In this document: in pieces, positions 1 to 9,670 of the stretch | How positions within the stretch are numbered: position 1 is the first letter of the stretch | How the letters are laid out: each line of letters opens with the position of its first letter | Source of the DNA: Pseudomonas juntendi | GTDB taxonomy: Bacteria > Pseudomonadota > Gammaproteobacteria > Pseudomonadales > Pseudomonadaceae | Assembly: GCF_009932375.1 (NCBI RefSeq) | Contig: NZ_BLJG01000085.1 | Coordinates: 1-43,193, forward strand | DNA: 43,193 nucleotides | Direction: 5' to 3' | Program-made: the position numbers and the translations under genes | Notes under the pieces: model-generated | What the model saw: only the letters and a program-made list of their open reading frames with translations | Databases searched by the model: none | Told to the model about the DNA's origin: nothing

Positions 1-1
1 G

Positions 2-352
2 CGAGACGGCCAGCCGCGCCTGACCCCGCCACCGGACCTGACCCAGGCGCTGCTGAATCTGTTGAACAATGCGGCCGATGCCTGCCCCGATGACCTTGAA
101 GTGCGCCTTGACTGGGACGCTCAGGATATCGTGATCAGCATCCGCGACCATGGCCCTGGCGTGCCGCCGGCCATTGCCGAAGCCATCGGCAAACCCTTCA
201 TTACCACCAAGGGCAAAGGTTTCGGCCTGGGCCTGTTCTTGAGCAAGGCCAGCGTGACCCGTGCGGGCGGTTCGGTAAAACTTTATAGTCATGAGCAGGG
301 TGGCACCCTGACCGAACTGCGCCTGCCCTATGGCAAGCGAGGAGATGAATGA
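2..352 (+). CDS. roxS: Redox-responsive sensor histidine kinase RoxS/RegB type, C-terminal part (5' end outside window)
   Basis: This is the catalytic ATP-binding end of a membrane sensor kinase that would phosphorylate the regulator encoded next. The reading frame is open from the window's left edge. It shows the N box (LLNLLNNAADAC), the G1 box (DHGPGVP) and the G2 box (TTKGKGFGLGL) of the HATPase_c fold, then stops. The sensor and dimerisation domains lie outside the window, so the RoxS/RegB/PrrB assignment rests mainly on the adjacent short RegA-type regulator. RoxSR/RegBA systems respond to respiratory redox state and control terminal oxidases in other bacteria. The stop overlaps the next start (TGATG), which suggests translational coupling. 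Confidence 0.85.
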   Translation, partial: RDGQPRLTPPPDLTQALLNLLNNAADACPDDLEVRLDWDAQDIVISIRDHGPGVPPAIAEAIGKPFITTKGKGFGLGLFLSKASVTRAGGSVKLYSHEQGGTLTELRLPYGKRGDE

Positions 353-912
353 TGAGCGATGAAAACCAGGTCGAGAGCGAAGAGCTGCCGCACCTGCTGC
401 TGGTGGATGACGATGCCACCTTCACCCGGGTCATGGCGCGCGCCATGGGCCGTCGCGGGTTCCGCGTGAGCATTGCCGGTTCCGCCGAAGAGGGCTTGAT
501 CCTGGCCCAGCAGGACCTGCCGGACTACGCCACGCTGGACTTGAAGATGGACGGCGACTCCGGCCTGGTGCTGCTGCCCAAGCTGCTGGAGCTGGACCCG
601 GAAATGCGCGTGGTGATCCTGACCGGTTATTCGAGCATTGCCACAGCGGTGGAGGCGGTCAAGCGCGGCGCCTGCAACTACCTGTGCAAACCGGCTGATG
701 CCGACGACGTGCTGGCGGCGTTGCTGTCGGAGCACACCGACCTGGACGCGTTGGTGCCGGAAAACCCGATGTCGGTCGACCGCCTGCAGTGGGAGCATAT
801 CCAGCGTGTGCTGACCGAGCACGATGGCAATATTTCGGCCACCGCACGGGCGCTGGGCATGCACCGGCGGACCTTGCAGCGCAAACTGCAGAAGCGTCCG
901 GTTCGGCGCTGA
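352..912 (+). CDS. roxR: Response regulator RoxR (RegA/PrrA/ActR family)
   Basis: Two-component response regulator of about 186 residues, the compact size of the RegA/PrrA/ActR family. The receiver domain covers about residues 12-125, with an acidic pocket in LLVDDDATF, a phosphoacceptor Asp63 in TLDLKMDGD, Thr91 and Lys113. A short linker leads to a Fis-type helix-turn-helix at the C-terminus (ISATARALGMHRRTLQRKL), as in RegA. The start at 352 has GAGGAG at 339-344 with a 7-base gap; ATG at 349 is also possible. It is coupled to the kinase gene upstream. A stem-loop and remnant REP sequence follow the stop. The family role is redox control of respiratory genes; the targets here are inferred. 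Confidence 0.93.
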   Translation: MSDENQVESEELPHLLLVDDDATFTRVMARAMGRRGFRVSIAGSAEEGLILAQQDLPDYATLDLKMDGDSGLVLLPKLLELDPEMRVVILTGYSSIATAVEAVKRGACNYLCKPADADDVLAALLSEHTDLDALVPENPMSVDRLQWEHIQRVLTEHDGNISATARALGMHRRTLQRKLQKRPVRR

Positions 913-926
913 TTCATATTGCCTGT

Positions 927-964
927 ACCGGCCTCATCGCTGGCAAGCTGGCGATAGGGCCGGT
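927..964. repeat. REP-like stem-loop behind roxR
   Basis: An outer ACCGGCC (927-933) pairs with GGCCGGT (958-964), and an inner ATCGC (936-940) pairs with GCGAT (951-955). The flanking bases attgcctgtaccggcc are identical to the arm of the large palindrome at 21750-21855, so this looks like a diverged copy of the same repeat family. It may also act as the end structure of the roxSR transcript, but there is no U-run. The rest of the 913-1064 gap shows nothing clear. Confidence 0.6.
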
Positions 965-1064
965 GTGGACAGAAATTCATCTGTAACACCCCGCGATCCC
1001 CGCAAATCCCGGCTGTTGGCGTATCATTGCCACCTGACGGCAACCCCTCCAGGATCGCTAGCGC

Positions 1065-2006
1065 ATGCTCGCCCTTCTCATCCAGACGCTGAATATCACG
1101 GCACCGGTTTTCGCCATGCTGTTCATGGGCGTGCTGCTCAAACGCATTCGCCTGATCGACGACAACTTTAACCAGGTCGCTTCGCAGCTGGTGTTCAACG
1201 TGTGCATGCCGGCCCTGCTGTTCCTGGGCATCTACCACGCTGACCTGGCTACGGCGGTCCAGCCCGGGGTCATCCTGTACTTCATCGCAGCGACCCTGAT
1301 CGGCTTCGCCCTTGCCTGGGGCATGGCTATCTGGCGCAGCCCCATGGCCGATCGCGGTATCTATGCCCAAGGCGCCTTTCGCGGCAACAACGGCGTCATT
1401 GGCCTGGCCTTGGCCGCCAGCCTGTACGGGGACTATGGTATTTCCCTGGGGGCGGTACTCGCCGGCGTGGTCATCCTCATGTACAACTCGCTGTCCGCGG
1501 TGGTGCTGGCGGTGTACAGCCCGGACCTCAAGTCCGACCCCTGGAGCATCTGCAAGAGCATTTTCAGCAACCCGCTGATCATCAGCGTATTGGTGGCCAC
1601 CCCGATGGCCTACGGCCAGGTGCCGCTGCCCAACTGGCTGCTCACTTCAAGCGACTACCTGGCGCAGATGACCCTGCCACTGGCGCTTATCTGTATCGGC
1701 GGCACCCTGTCGCTGGCGGCTCTGCGCGACAGCGGCCGCCTGGCCATCGATGCCAGCCTGGTGAAGATGGTGTGGTTACCGCTGCTCGGCACCCTGGGTG
1801 CCTGGCTGTGTGGTTTTCGCGGTGCCGAGCTGGGCATCCTGTTCCTGTACATCGGTAGCCCGACGGCGGCCGCCAGCTACGTGATGGCGCGCGCGGCCAA
1901 CGGCAACCACCAATTGGCGGCGTCGATCATCGTGATCACCACGTTGATGGCAGCAATCACCACCAACATTGGTATTTTCATCTTGCAGTGGGGCGGATGG
2001 ATCTAG
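1065..2006 (+). CDS. AEC (auxin efflux carrier) family transporter
   Basis: Integral inner-membrane protein of 313 residues, made almost entirely of hydrophobic helices (about ten), the usual size for bacterial AEC-family permeases. Family features include the N-terminal ITAPVFAMLFMGVLLKR helix, the FRGNNGVIGLALA segment after the first helical half, and a second half ending in SPTAAASYVMA, typical of the YfdV/MdcF-like group. The substrate cannot be read from the sequence; related proteins move dicarboxylates such as malonate or other organic acids. The start has AGGA about ten bases upstream. It lies on the same strand as aroP, 56 bp ahead of it, and may be co-transcribed. Confidence 0.88.
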   Translation: MLALLIQTLNITAPVFAMLFMGVLLKRIRLIDDNFNQVASQLVFNVCMPALLFLGIYHADLATAVQPGVILYFIAATLIGFALAWGMAIWRSPMADRGIYAQGAFRGNNGVIGLALAASLYGDYGISLGAVLAGVVILMYNSLSAVVLAVYSPDLKSDPWSICKSIFSNPLIISVLVATPMAYGQVPLPNWLLTSSDYLAQMTLPLALICIGGTLSLAALRDSGRLAIDASLVKMVWLPLLGTLGAWLCGFRGAELGILFLYIGSPTAAASYVMARAANGNHQLAASIIVITTLMAAITTNIGIFILQWGGWI

Positions 2007-2062
2007 ATCCTTGACTGCAAACAACAGCAACAACACTGCCTCACTGAGCTAAAGGACACTTC

Positions 2063-3424
2063 ATGCAAGACCAGAGCACGCCCGAGCGGTTACAGCGCGG
2101 GCTGAAGAATCGCCACATCCAGCTGATTGCGCTGGGTGGGGCCATCGGTACCGGGCTGTTCCTGGGCATCGCCCAGACCATCCAGCTGGCTGGCCCATCG
2201 GTACTGCTGGGTTACGCCATCGCCGGCCTGATGGCCTTCCTGATCATGCGCCAGCTGGGTGAAATGGTGGTGGAAGAGCCGGTTGCCGGTAGCTTCAGCC
2301 ATTTTGCCCACCAGTACTGGAGCGAGTTCGCCGGTTTCGTCTCGGGCTGGAACTACTGGGTGGTGTACGTGCTGGTCGGCATGGCCGAGCTCACGGCTGT
2401 TGGTATCTACGTGCAGTACTGGTGGCCGGAATTCCCGACCTGGGCCACTGCGGCGATCTTTTTCGTGGTGATCAACCTGATCAACCTTACCCAGGTAAAG
2501 GTCTATGGCGAAATGGAGTTCTGGTTCGCCTTGGTCAAGGTGGTGGCCATTGTCAGCATGATCGGCTTCGGTGCCTGGTTGCTGAGCAGCGGGCAGGGCG
2601 GCGCCGATGCCAGCGTAGCCAACCTGTGGCAGTACGGCGGGTTCTTCCCCAATGGCGTCAGCGGCCTGGTGATGGCGTTGGCGGTGATCATGTTCTCGTT
2701 CGGCGGCCTGGAGCTGGTGGGCATTACCGCTGCCGAGGCCGACAACCCGCGCCAGAGCATTCCCAAGGCCACCAACCAGGTGGTGTACCGTATCCTCATT
2801 TTCTACATCGGCGCGCTGGCCGTGCTGCTGTCGTTGTACCCGTGGCAGAAGGTGGTGCAAGGCGGTAGCCCGTTCGTGATGATCTTCCACGAACTGGACA
2901 GCGACCTGGTGGCCACCATTCTCAACATTGTGGTGCTTACCGCGGCGCTGTCGGTGTACAACAGCTGCGTGTATGCCAACAGCCGCATGCTGTTCGGCCT
3001 GGCCAGCCAGGGCGATGCGCCGCGCCAGTTGCTGAAGGTCAGCCGCAGCGGCGTGCCCCTGACCGCACTGGGGGTATCGGCGTTCGCCACCGGCTTGTGC
3101 GTAGTGATCAATTACCTGATGCCGGGTGAGGCCTTTGGCTTGTTGATGGCCCTGGCGGTATCGGCGCTGGTGATCAACTGGGCGAGCATCAGCATCACCC
3201 ACCTGAAGTTCCGCAAAGCCAAGCTGGCCGCGGGCATCACCCCGTTCTACAAGAGCCTGGGGCACCCGCTGACCAACTACCTGTGCCTGGCATTCATCGT
3301 GTTGATCCTGGTGGTGATGTACCTGACCCCGCCGATTCGCATTTCAGTGATGCTGATACCGGCATGGATTGCCGCGCTGTGGGTGGCCTTCAAGCTGAAG
3401 AAGGCTCGCCAGGCGAAGTACTGA
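2063..3424 (+). CDS. aroP: Aromatic amino acid permease AroP (APC superfamily)
   Basis: Proton-coupled importer of phenylalanine, tyrosine and tryptophan, in the inner membrane. The 453-residue protein carries the amino acid transporter signature throughout: KNRHIQLIALGGAIGTGLF in helix 1, RQLGEMVVEEPVAGSFSHFA after helix 2, GLELVGITAAEADNP in the middle and NSCVYANSRMLFGLA in helix 8. These stretches are near-identical to E. coli AroP as I remember it, closer than to the GabP or LysP relatives. Twelve membrane helices are expected. AAAGGA lies six bases before the ATG. PheP remains an alternative, because the two subfamilies differ mainly in specificity. Confidence 0.9.
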   Translation: MQDQSTPERLQRGLKNRHIQLIALGGAIGTGLFLGIAQTIQLAGPSVLLGYAIAGLMAFLIMRQLGEMVVEEPVAGSFSHFAHQYWSEFAGFVSGWNYWVVYVLVGMAELTAVGIYVQYWWPEFPTWATAAIFFVVINLINLTQVKVYGEMEFWFALVKVVAIVSMIGFGAWLLSSGQGGADASVANLWQYGGFFPNGVSGLVMALAVIMFSFGGLELVGITAAEADNPRQSIPKATNQVVYRILIFYIGALAVLLSLYPWQKVVQGGSPFVMIFHELDSDLVATILNIVVLTAALSVYNSCVYANSRMLFGLASQGDAPRQLLKVSRSGVPLTALGVSAFATGLCVVINYLMPGEAFGLLMALAVSALVINWASISITHLKFRKAKLAAGITPFYKSLGHPLTNYLCLAFIVLILVVMYLTPPIRISVMLIPAWIAALWVAFKLKKARQAKY

Positions 3425-3438
3425 GTCAGGCTTGTGCG

Positions 3439-3504
3439 TGAGGGGCAGGCCGCCAGCCTTTCGCCGCCTGGTGGCCCTGGCGCGTCGCCTATCCATGCCC
3501 CTCA
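3439..3504. other. Nested inverted repeat in the convergent aroP/antiporter gap
   Basis: TGAGGGGCA (3439-3447) pairs perfectly with TGCCCCTCA (3496-3504). Inside it, GGCCGCCAG (3448-3456) pairs with CTGGTGGCC (3468-3476) with one G-T pair. The structure fills almost the whole 77-bp gap and includes the stop codon of the minus-strand antiporter gene. It lacks a U-run in either direction, so a bidirectional terminator or transcript-end stabiliser is possible but unproven. Confidence 0.5.
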
Positions 3505-4578
3505 ATGCTGCCGCCGCCAGGCGCGCACGGTGGTGTACAGCAGCACCAGGGCCAGTACCGGCAGCACGTAGAACAGCATCAGCCGCTCAAGGCGGCCGGC
3601 CAGTGGCAGCCCCATGGTGAAGGCCGCGACGTGCAGGCCATAAGCCAGGTACAGGCACAGGAAAACCAGCCCTTCGGCGCGGGTAATGCGGTAGCCGGAA
3701 TAGAACACCGGCATACTCAGTACGGCAACGCCGAGCATCACGGGCAGGTCGAACGACAGTGCATTGGGTGAAATCGACAGCGGCTGTGGGGTCACCAGTG
3801 CGGTCAGGCCCAGCACCGCCAGCAGGTTGAACAGGTTGCTGCCAATGACCGTGCCCACGGCGATCTCCCGCTCGCCCCGCAGGGCCGCAATCAAGGCGGC
3901 GGCCAATTCCGGCAGGGAGGTGCACACAGCGACCACGGTCAGCCCGATGACGCGCTCGGACAGGCCCAGGTCGGTGGCCACCTCGACGGCGGCTTCAAGC
4001 AGCAAGTGGCCTGCCAGGGTCAACAGGCCCAGGCCGAACAGCACCTGCAGCACGGTGGCTGGCCAGAAGCGCCCGGCGCAGGCCTGGGCGGCATCGGGGG
4101 CAGGGTAGGTGCGTGCGTAATGGCGCGACTGGTGCCAGAGCATGGCCAGGTAGCCGGCCAGGCCCAGCAACAGCAACCCACCTTCGAACCGGCCCAGCTG
4201 GCCGTTGGCGCACAGTGCGTAGACCAGGCCGCTGGCGAGGATCATCAGCGGTATGTCCAGGCGTACCAACTGGCGCGAAACCCGCAGTGGAATGATCAAT
4301 GCGGCCAGGCCGAGCACTACCAGCACATTGAAGATATTGCTGCCGACCACGCTGCCGACCGCCACGTCCGGCGCGCCCTGGTAGGCCGCCTGCAGGCTGA
4401 CGGTCAACTGTGGTGCGGTGCTGCCGAAGGCGACCAGGCTCAGGCCGATGATCAGCGGGCGCACATGCAGGCGCTGCGCCAGGCGCAGGGCTGCGCGCAC
4501 CAGCAGTTCGGCGCCGCCTACCAGCAACAGCAGGGCTGTGCCCAGTTGCAGCAGGCTGAAGGTGGGAAGGGTGGCCAA
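3502..4578 (-). CDS. Calcium/sodium antiporter family (CaCA) membrane protein, YrbG-like, with altered alpha-1 motif
   Basis: Inner-membrane protein of about 358 residues with the two inverted halves of the CaCA superfamily (about ten helices). The alpha-2 repeat is canonical: CTSLPELAAALIAAL with Glu224, followed by AVGTVIGSNLFN. The alpha-1 repeat reads AFGSTAPQLTVSL, with Gln57 (codon CAG) where the family has the ion-binding Glu, although AVGSVVGSNIFN after it is intact. In characterised exchangers that Glu is needed for transport, so activity or ion preference may differ. The TTG start at 4578 lies 16 bases from the AGGAG (complement of 4595-4599). An in-frame ATT at 4587 has a 7-base gap instead. 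The gene follows rlpA in the same frame, 27 bases after its stop. Confidence 0.88.
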   Translation of the reverse strand: MATLPTFSLLQLGTALLLLVGGAELLVRAALRLAQRLHVRPLIIGLSLVAFGSTAPQLTVSLQAAYQGAPDVAVGSVVGSNIFNVLVVLGLAALIIPLRVSRQLVRLDIPLMILASGLVYALCANGQLGRFEGGLLLLGLAGYLAMLWHQSRHYARTYPAPDAAQACAGRFWPATVLQVLFGLGLLTLAGHLLLEAAVEVATDLGLSERVIGLTVVAVCTSLPELAAALIAALRGEREIAVGTVIGSNLFNLLAVLGLTALVTPQPLSISPNALSFDLPVMLGVAVLSMPVFYSGYRITRAEGLVFLCLYLAYGLHVAAFTMGLPLAGRLERLMLFYVLPVLALVLLYTTVRAWRRQH

Positions 4579-4605
4579 GTCGAAAATGGTCGAACTCCTG
4601 TCGCG

Positions 4606-4980
4606 TCAGTCGCTAAGCCCTTGTACCCGCACCCGCGCTGTGCCGCTACGCAGCATGCCGATTTTTTCGGCGGCGGCGCGTGACAGGTCGATCAGCCGGC
4701 CGCGGGTATGCGGGCCACGGTCGTTGATGCGTACCACCACACTGCGCTGGTTGGCCATGTTGGTCACCAGAACGCGGCTGCCAAACGGCAGGCTGCGGTG
4801 GGCGGCGGTAAGGCCGTGCTGGTTGAACGGTTCGCCGCTGGCGGTGCGTTTGCCGTGGTGGCGCGAGCCGTAATAGGAAGCGGTGCCGGTCTGGTCGTAA
4901 CCGCGTGGGTCGATGTCATGGCTGGCGCAGCCGGCCAGGAACGAAAACAGGGCGAGGGTGCCGAGGGATCGTTTTAGCAA
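4606..4980 (-). CDS. Small RlpA-like lipoprotein (double-psi beta-barrel, no SPOR domain)
   Basis: Lipoprotein of 124 residues. A signal peptide ends in the lipobox LAGC with Cys18, followed by Ala, so outer-membrane sorting is expected. The mature part is a single double-psi beta-barrel: TGTASYYGSRHHGKRTASGE, LPFGSRVLVTNMANQRSVVV, and the conserved INDRGPHTRGRLIDLS. RlpA proteins in Pseudomonas are lytic transglycosylases that cleave septal glycan lacking stem peptides. This one is much shorter than classic RlpA and lacks the C-terminal SPOR domain that targets denuded glycan, so it is probably a paralogue. Its stop is followed by the antiporter gene in the same frame. Confidence 0.87.
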   Translation of the reverse strand: MLKRSLGTLALFSFLAGCASHDIDPRGYDQTGTASYYGSRHHGKRTASGEPFNQHGLTAAHRSLPFGSRVLVTNMANQRSVVVRINDRGPHTRGRLIDLSRAAAEKIGMLRSGTARVRVQGLSD

Positions 4981-5003
4981 GTCAGGTGCTCTCCTAGTGC
5001 GAC

Positions 5004-5068
5004 GCTCCCACAGGTCGGCGCTGTACCTGTGGGAGCGGGCATGCCCGCGAACGAGGGCGAAGCCCTCG
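5004..5068. repeat. REP-type palindrome cluster between rlpA-like gene and gatB
   Basis: Three adjoining hairpins are visible. GCTCCCACAGGT (5004-5015) pairs with ACCTGTGGGAGC (5025-5036). GCGGGC (5035-5040) pairs with GCCCGC (5043-5048). CGAGGGC (5052-5058) pairs with GCCCTCG (5062-5068). The GGGAGCGGGC...GCCCGCGAA core is shared with the repeats at 19674-19757 and 21750-21855. The first hairpin is a perfect 12-bp stem. It lies downstream of gatB and upstream of the rlpA-like gene on the minus strand. Confidence 0.8.
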
Positions 5069-5090
5069 CAGGACTACAGGGATAAAACAA

Positions 5091-6536
5091 TCACCCTTCG
5101 AGCTTGGCCTTGAGCATTTGGTTCACCTGCCCCGGGTTGGCCTTGCCTTTGGAGGCTTTCATGGCCTGGCCGACGAAGAAGCCGAACATCTTGCCACGCT
5201 TGGCTTCATCGGCCGCGCGGTACTGTTCCACCTGCTCGGCATTGGCGGCCAGCATTTCGTCGAGCATCTTCTCGATTGCGCCGGTGTCGGTGACCTGCTT
5301 CAGGCCTTTGCTTTCGATGATGCTGTCGGCATCGCCTTCACCGCCAGCCATGGCTTCGAACACGGTCTTGGCGATCTTGCCGCTGATGGTGTTATCGCGG
5401 ATGCGCAGCAGCATGCCACCCAGTTGCGCAGCGCTGACCGGTGCCTGGTCGATCTCCACGCCCAGCTTGTTCAGCAGGCTCCCCAGTTCGACCATGACCC
5501 AGTTGGCGGCCAGCTTGGCGTCACCGCCAATTTTCACCACTTCTTCGAAATAGTCTGCCTGTTCGCGGCTGGAGGCCAGCACGTTGGCATCGTAGGCCGA
5601 CAGGCCATACTGGCGCTGGAAGCGCTCGACCTTCTGCGGCGGCAGCTCGGGCAGGGCAGCGCGGATGCTGTCGAGGTAGCTGTCTTCGATAACGACCGGC
5701 AGCAGGTCCGGGTCGGGGAAGTAACGGTAGTCGTTGGCTTCCTCTTTGCTGCGCATGGAACGGGTTTCATCTTTGTTCGGGTCGTACAGGCGGGTTTCCT
5801 GCACCACCTTGCCGCCATCCTCGATCAGGTCGATCTGGCGTTGGATTTCGCTGTTGATGGCACGTTCGATGAAGCGGAACGAGTTGACGTTCTTGATCTC
5901 GCAGCGGGTACCGAATTCGGCCTGGCCTTTCGGACGGATCGACACGTTGCAGTCGCAACGCAGCGAGCCCTCGGCCATGTTGCCGTCGCAGATGCCCAGG
6001 TAGCGCACCAGTGCGTGGATCGCCTTGACGTACGCCACGGCCTCCTTGGCGCTGCGCATGTCAGGCTCGGACACGATCTCCAGCAGCGGTGTGCCGGCGC
6101 GGTTCAGGTCAATGCCGGTAGAGCCGCTGAAGTCTTCGTGCAGGCTTTTGCCTGCGTCTTCTTCCAGGTGCGCGCGGGTGACCCCGATGCGCTTGATGGT
6201 GCCGTCTTCCAGGGCGATGTCCAGGTGGCCCTTGCCGACGATCGGCAGGTCCATCTGGCTGATCTGGTAGCCCTTGGGCAGGTCCGGGTAGAAGTAGTTC
6301 TTGCGCGCGAACACGTTGCGCTTGCCGATCTCGGCATCGATGGCCAGGCCGAACATGCAGGCCATGCGCACGGCTTCCTGGTTCAGCACCGGCAAAACGC
6401 CCGGCATGCCCAGGTCAACCAGGCTGGCCTGGGTATTCGGCTCGGAGCCGAAGGTGGTAGCGCTGCCGGAGAAGATCTTCGACTGGGTGGCGAGCTGAGT
6501 GTGGATTTCCAGCCCGATCACAACTTCCCATTGCAT
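5091..6536 (-). CDS. gatB: Asp-tRNA(Asn)/Glu-tRNA(Gln) amidotransferase subunit B
   Basis: GatB activates the side-chain carboxyl of misacylated Asp-tRNA(Asn) or Glu-tRNA(Gln) by phosphorylation, and ammonia from GatA completes the amide. The 481-residue length is normal. The N-terminal signature [11 protein letters not shown] (Glu10, His12) begins the catalytic domain. Other family stretches are [26 protein letters not shown] and [14 protein letters not shown]. The C-terminal YqeY-like helical domain, which binds the tRNA elbow, runs from about residue 330 to the [15 protein letters not shown] end. It is the last gene of the minus-strand gatC-gatA-gatB run, 11 bases after gatA. Confidence 0.98.
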   Translation of the reverse strand: MQWEVVIGLEIHTQLATQSKIFSGSATTFGSEPNTQASLVDLGMPGVLPVLNQEAVRMACMFGLAIDAEIGKRNVFARKNYFYPDLPKGYQISQMDLPIVGKGHLDIALEDGTIKRIGVTRAHLEEDAGKSLHEDFSGSTGIDLNRAGTPLLEIVSEPDMRSAKEAVAYVKAIHALVRYLGICDGNMAEGSLRCDCNVSIRPKGQAEFGTRCEIKNVNSFRFIERAINSEIQRQIDLIEDGGKVVQETRLYDPNKDETRSMRSKEEANDYRYFPDPDLLPVVIEDSYLDSIRAALPELPPQKVERFQRQYGLSAYDANVLASSREQADYFEEVVKIGGDAKLAANWVMVELGSLLNKLGVEIDQAPVSAAQLGGMLLRIRDNTISGKIAKTVFEAMAGGEGDADSIIESKGLKQVTDTGAIEKMLDEMLAANAEQVEQYRAADEAKRGKMFGFFVGQAMKASKGKANPGQVNQMLKAKLEG

Positions 6537-6547
6537 GTGTGAACTCC

Positions 6548-7999
6548 TCAGAAGCCGTTGGGGGCACGGGTGTGCCAGTCGGTCACTTGCTGGTAGCGGT
6601 GCGCGACGTTGAGCAACCGGCCTTCCTGGAAGTACGGCGCCAGCAGCTGTACGCCGACCGGCAGGCCGTCGACGAAGCCCGCGGGCATCGACAGGCCCGG
6701 CAGGCCCGCCAGGTTGGCGGTGATGGTGTAGATGTCTTCGAGGTAGGCGGCGACCGGGTCGCTGCTCTTGGCGCCCAGCTTCCAGGCCGGGTTAGGCGTG
6801 GTCGGGCCAAGGATCAGGTCAACCTCGTTGAAGGCGGCCATGAAGTCGTTCTTGATCAGGCGGCGGATCTGTTGCGCCTTCACGTAGTACGCGTCGTAGT
6901 AGCCGGCCGACAGGGCGTAGGTGCCGACCATGATGCGGCGCTGGACTTCAACGCCGAAACCTTCGCCACGCGAACGCTTGTACAGGTCGGTCAGGTCTTT
7001 GGGCGCCTCGCAGCGGTAGCCGAAGCGCACACCGTCGAAACGCGACAGGTTGGACGAGGCCTCGGCAGGTGCGATCACGTAGTACGCGGCAATGGCGTGC
7101 TGCATGTTCGGCAGGCTGATTTCCTTGACCACGGCACCGAGCTTTTCCAGCTCCTTGACGCTGGCCTGCACCAGGTCGGCAATGCGTGGGTCCAGGCCTG
7201 CACCGAAGTACTCCTTGGGCAGGCCGATGCGCAGGCCCTGCAAGGAGGCGCCGAGGTTGGCGCTGTAGTCCGGCACCGGCTCCTCGATGCTGGTGGAGTC
7301 CTTGGCGTCGAAGCCGGCCATGCCTTGCAGCAGCAAGGCGCAGTCTTCGGCGGTGCGCGCCAGTGGGCCACCCTGGTCGAGGCTGGAAGCGTAGGCGATC
7401 ATGCCCCAGCGCGAAACACGACCGTACGTCGGTTTCAGGCCGGTGAGGTTGGTCAGCGCCGCCGGCTGGCGGATCGACCCGCCGGTGTCGGTGCCGGTGG
7501 TGGCTGGCAGCAGGCGCGCCGCCACGGCCGCGGCAGAGCCGCCGGACGAGCCGCCTGGCACGTGTTCCAGGTTCCAGGGGTTCTTCACCGCGCCGTAGTG
7601 GCTGGATTCGTTGGCCGAACCCATGGCGAACTCGTCCATGTTGGTCTTGCCCAGGGTGACCATGCCGGCTTCGGCCAGCTTGGCGACCACGGTGGCGTCA
7701 TACGGCGCCTTGAAGTTGTCGAGCATCTTCGAGCCGCAGCTGGTGCGCACGCCGTTGGTGCAGAACAGGTCCTTGTGGGCGATGGGCGCACCCAGCAGCG
7801 CGCCGGTCTCGCCAGCGGCGCGACGGGCGTCGGCGGCACGCGCCTGGCCCAGGGCCAGTTCGTCGGTGACGCTGATGAAGCTGTTGAGCTGTGGGTCGAG
7901 CTGCTTGATGCGCGCCAGCAGCGCGCCGGTCAGCTCTTCGGAAGAAAACGACTTGTCGGCGAGTCCGCGGGCGATCTCGGCCAGGGTCAATTGGTGCAT
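6548..7999 (-). CDS. gatA: Asp-tRNA(Asn)/Glu-tRNA(Gln) amidotransferase subunit A
   Basis: Amidase-signature enzyme that hydrolyses glutamine and passes ammonia to GatB. The catalytic Ser-cisSer-Lys triad is readable: Lys76 in APIAHKDLF, Ser151 in [13 protein letters not shown] and Ser175 in [10 protein letters not shown]. At 483 residues it is full length. It lies between gatC and gatB, 15 bases after gatC, in the usual GatCAB operon order. A very long open frame on the opposite strand is a by-product of codon bias. Confidence 0.98.
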   Translation of the reverse strand: MHQLTLAEIARGLADKSFSSEELTGALLARIKQLDPQLNSFISVTDELALGQARAADARRAAGETGALLGAPIAHKDLFCTNGVRTSCGSKMLDNFKAPYDATVVAKLAEAGMVTLGKTNMDEFAMGSANESSHYGAVKNPWNLEHVPGGSSGGSAAAVAARLLPATTGTDTGGSIRQPAALTNLTGLKPTYGRVSRWGMIAYASSLDQGGPLARTAEDCALLLQGMAGFDAKDSTSIEEPVPDYSANLGASLQGLRIGLPKEYFGAGLDPRIADLVQASVKELEKLGAVVKEISLPNMQHAIAAYYVIAPAEASSNLSRFDGVRFGYRCEAPKDLTDLYKRSRGEGFGVEVQRRIMVGTYALSAGYYDAYYVKAQQIRRLIKNDFMAAFNEVDLILGPTTPNPAWKLGAKSSDPVAAYLEDIYTITANLAGLPGLSMPAGFVDGLPVGVQLLAPYFQEGRLLNVAHRYQQVTDWHTRAPNGF

Positions 8000-8014
8000 G
8001 GCAGGCTCTATCCC

Positions 8015-8302
8015 TTACTCGATGACTTTGGGAACCAGGTACAGACCGCTTTCGGTCGATGGCGCGATGGCCTGGTAGGCGTCGCGCTGGTTGCTTTCGG
8101 TGACCTGGTCGGGACGCAGGCGCTGGCTGGCCTCCAGCGGGTGAGCCAGAGGCTCGATGCCAGTGGTGTCGACAGCTTGCATCTGGTCGACCAGCCCAAG
8201 AATGCTGTTGAGGGCGTCGGTAATGCGTGGCAGTTCGCCATCATTCAGGCCCAAGCGGGCCAGATGGGCGATCTTTTCCACGTCGCAGCGTTCAAGCGCC
8301 AT
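8015..8302 (-). CDS. gatC: Asp-tRNA(Asn)/Glu-tRNA(Gln) amidotransferase subunit C
   Basis: Small non-catalytic subunit (95 residues) that wraps around GatA and GatB and stabilises the complex. The N-terminal [13 protein letters not shown] and the central [19 protein letters not shown] are family hallmarks. The ATG at 8302 has GGAG six bases upstream. An upstream in-frame ATG at 8323 would add seven residues (MFPLEIP), but it lies ahead of this ribosome site and is less likely. It is the first gene of the gat operon, divergent from mreB. Confidence 0.96.
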
Positions 8303-8348
8303 GGGGATCTCCAAGGGAAACAAAGAACGGAATTTAGGTCCGCAGTGA

Positions 8349-9545
<1,197 letters not shown>

Positions 9546-9574
9546 TCCTGCTCGCGGTTCATGAGCGCCCGGTT

Positions 9575-9632
9575 TACAGGTAGTACGCACAGTGCTACCT
9601 GTATGTGCTGGGCTGGCGCCCACACGGGCGCC
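9575..9632 (+). other. Two tandem RNA hairpins between mreB and mreC
   Basis: TACAGGTAG (9575-9583) pairs perfectly with CTACCTGTA (9595-9603). The stem can extend inward with a T-G, an A-T and a C-G pair to leave a GCACA loop. A second hairpin, GGCGCCC (9615-9621) with GGGCGCC (9626-9632), has a 4-base loop. Neither has a following U-run. They could protect the mreB message or lower readthrough into mreCD, giving more MreB than MreC and MreD. Confidence 0.6.
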
Positions 9633-9670
9633 GTATCCGTCAACCCGCAACCAGGCTGGTGCGTTGTCCC

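Noticed and set aside
5118..6542. A 474-codon open frame opposite gatB
   Set aside because: Shadow of strong codon bias; no ribosome site or family motif.
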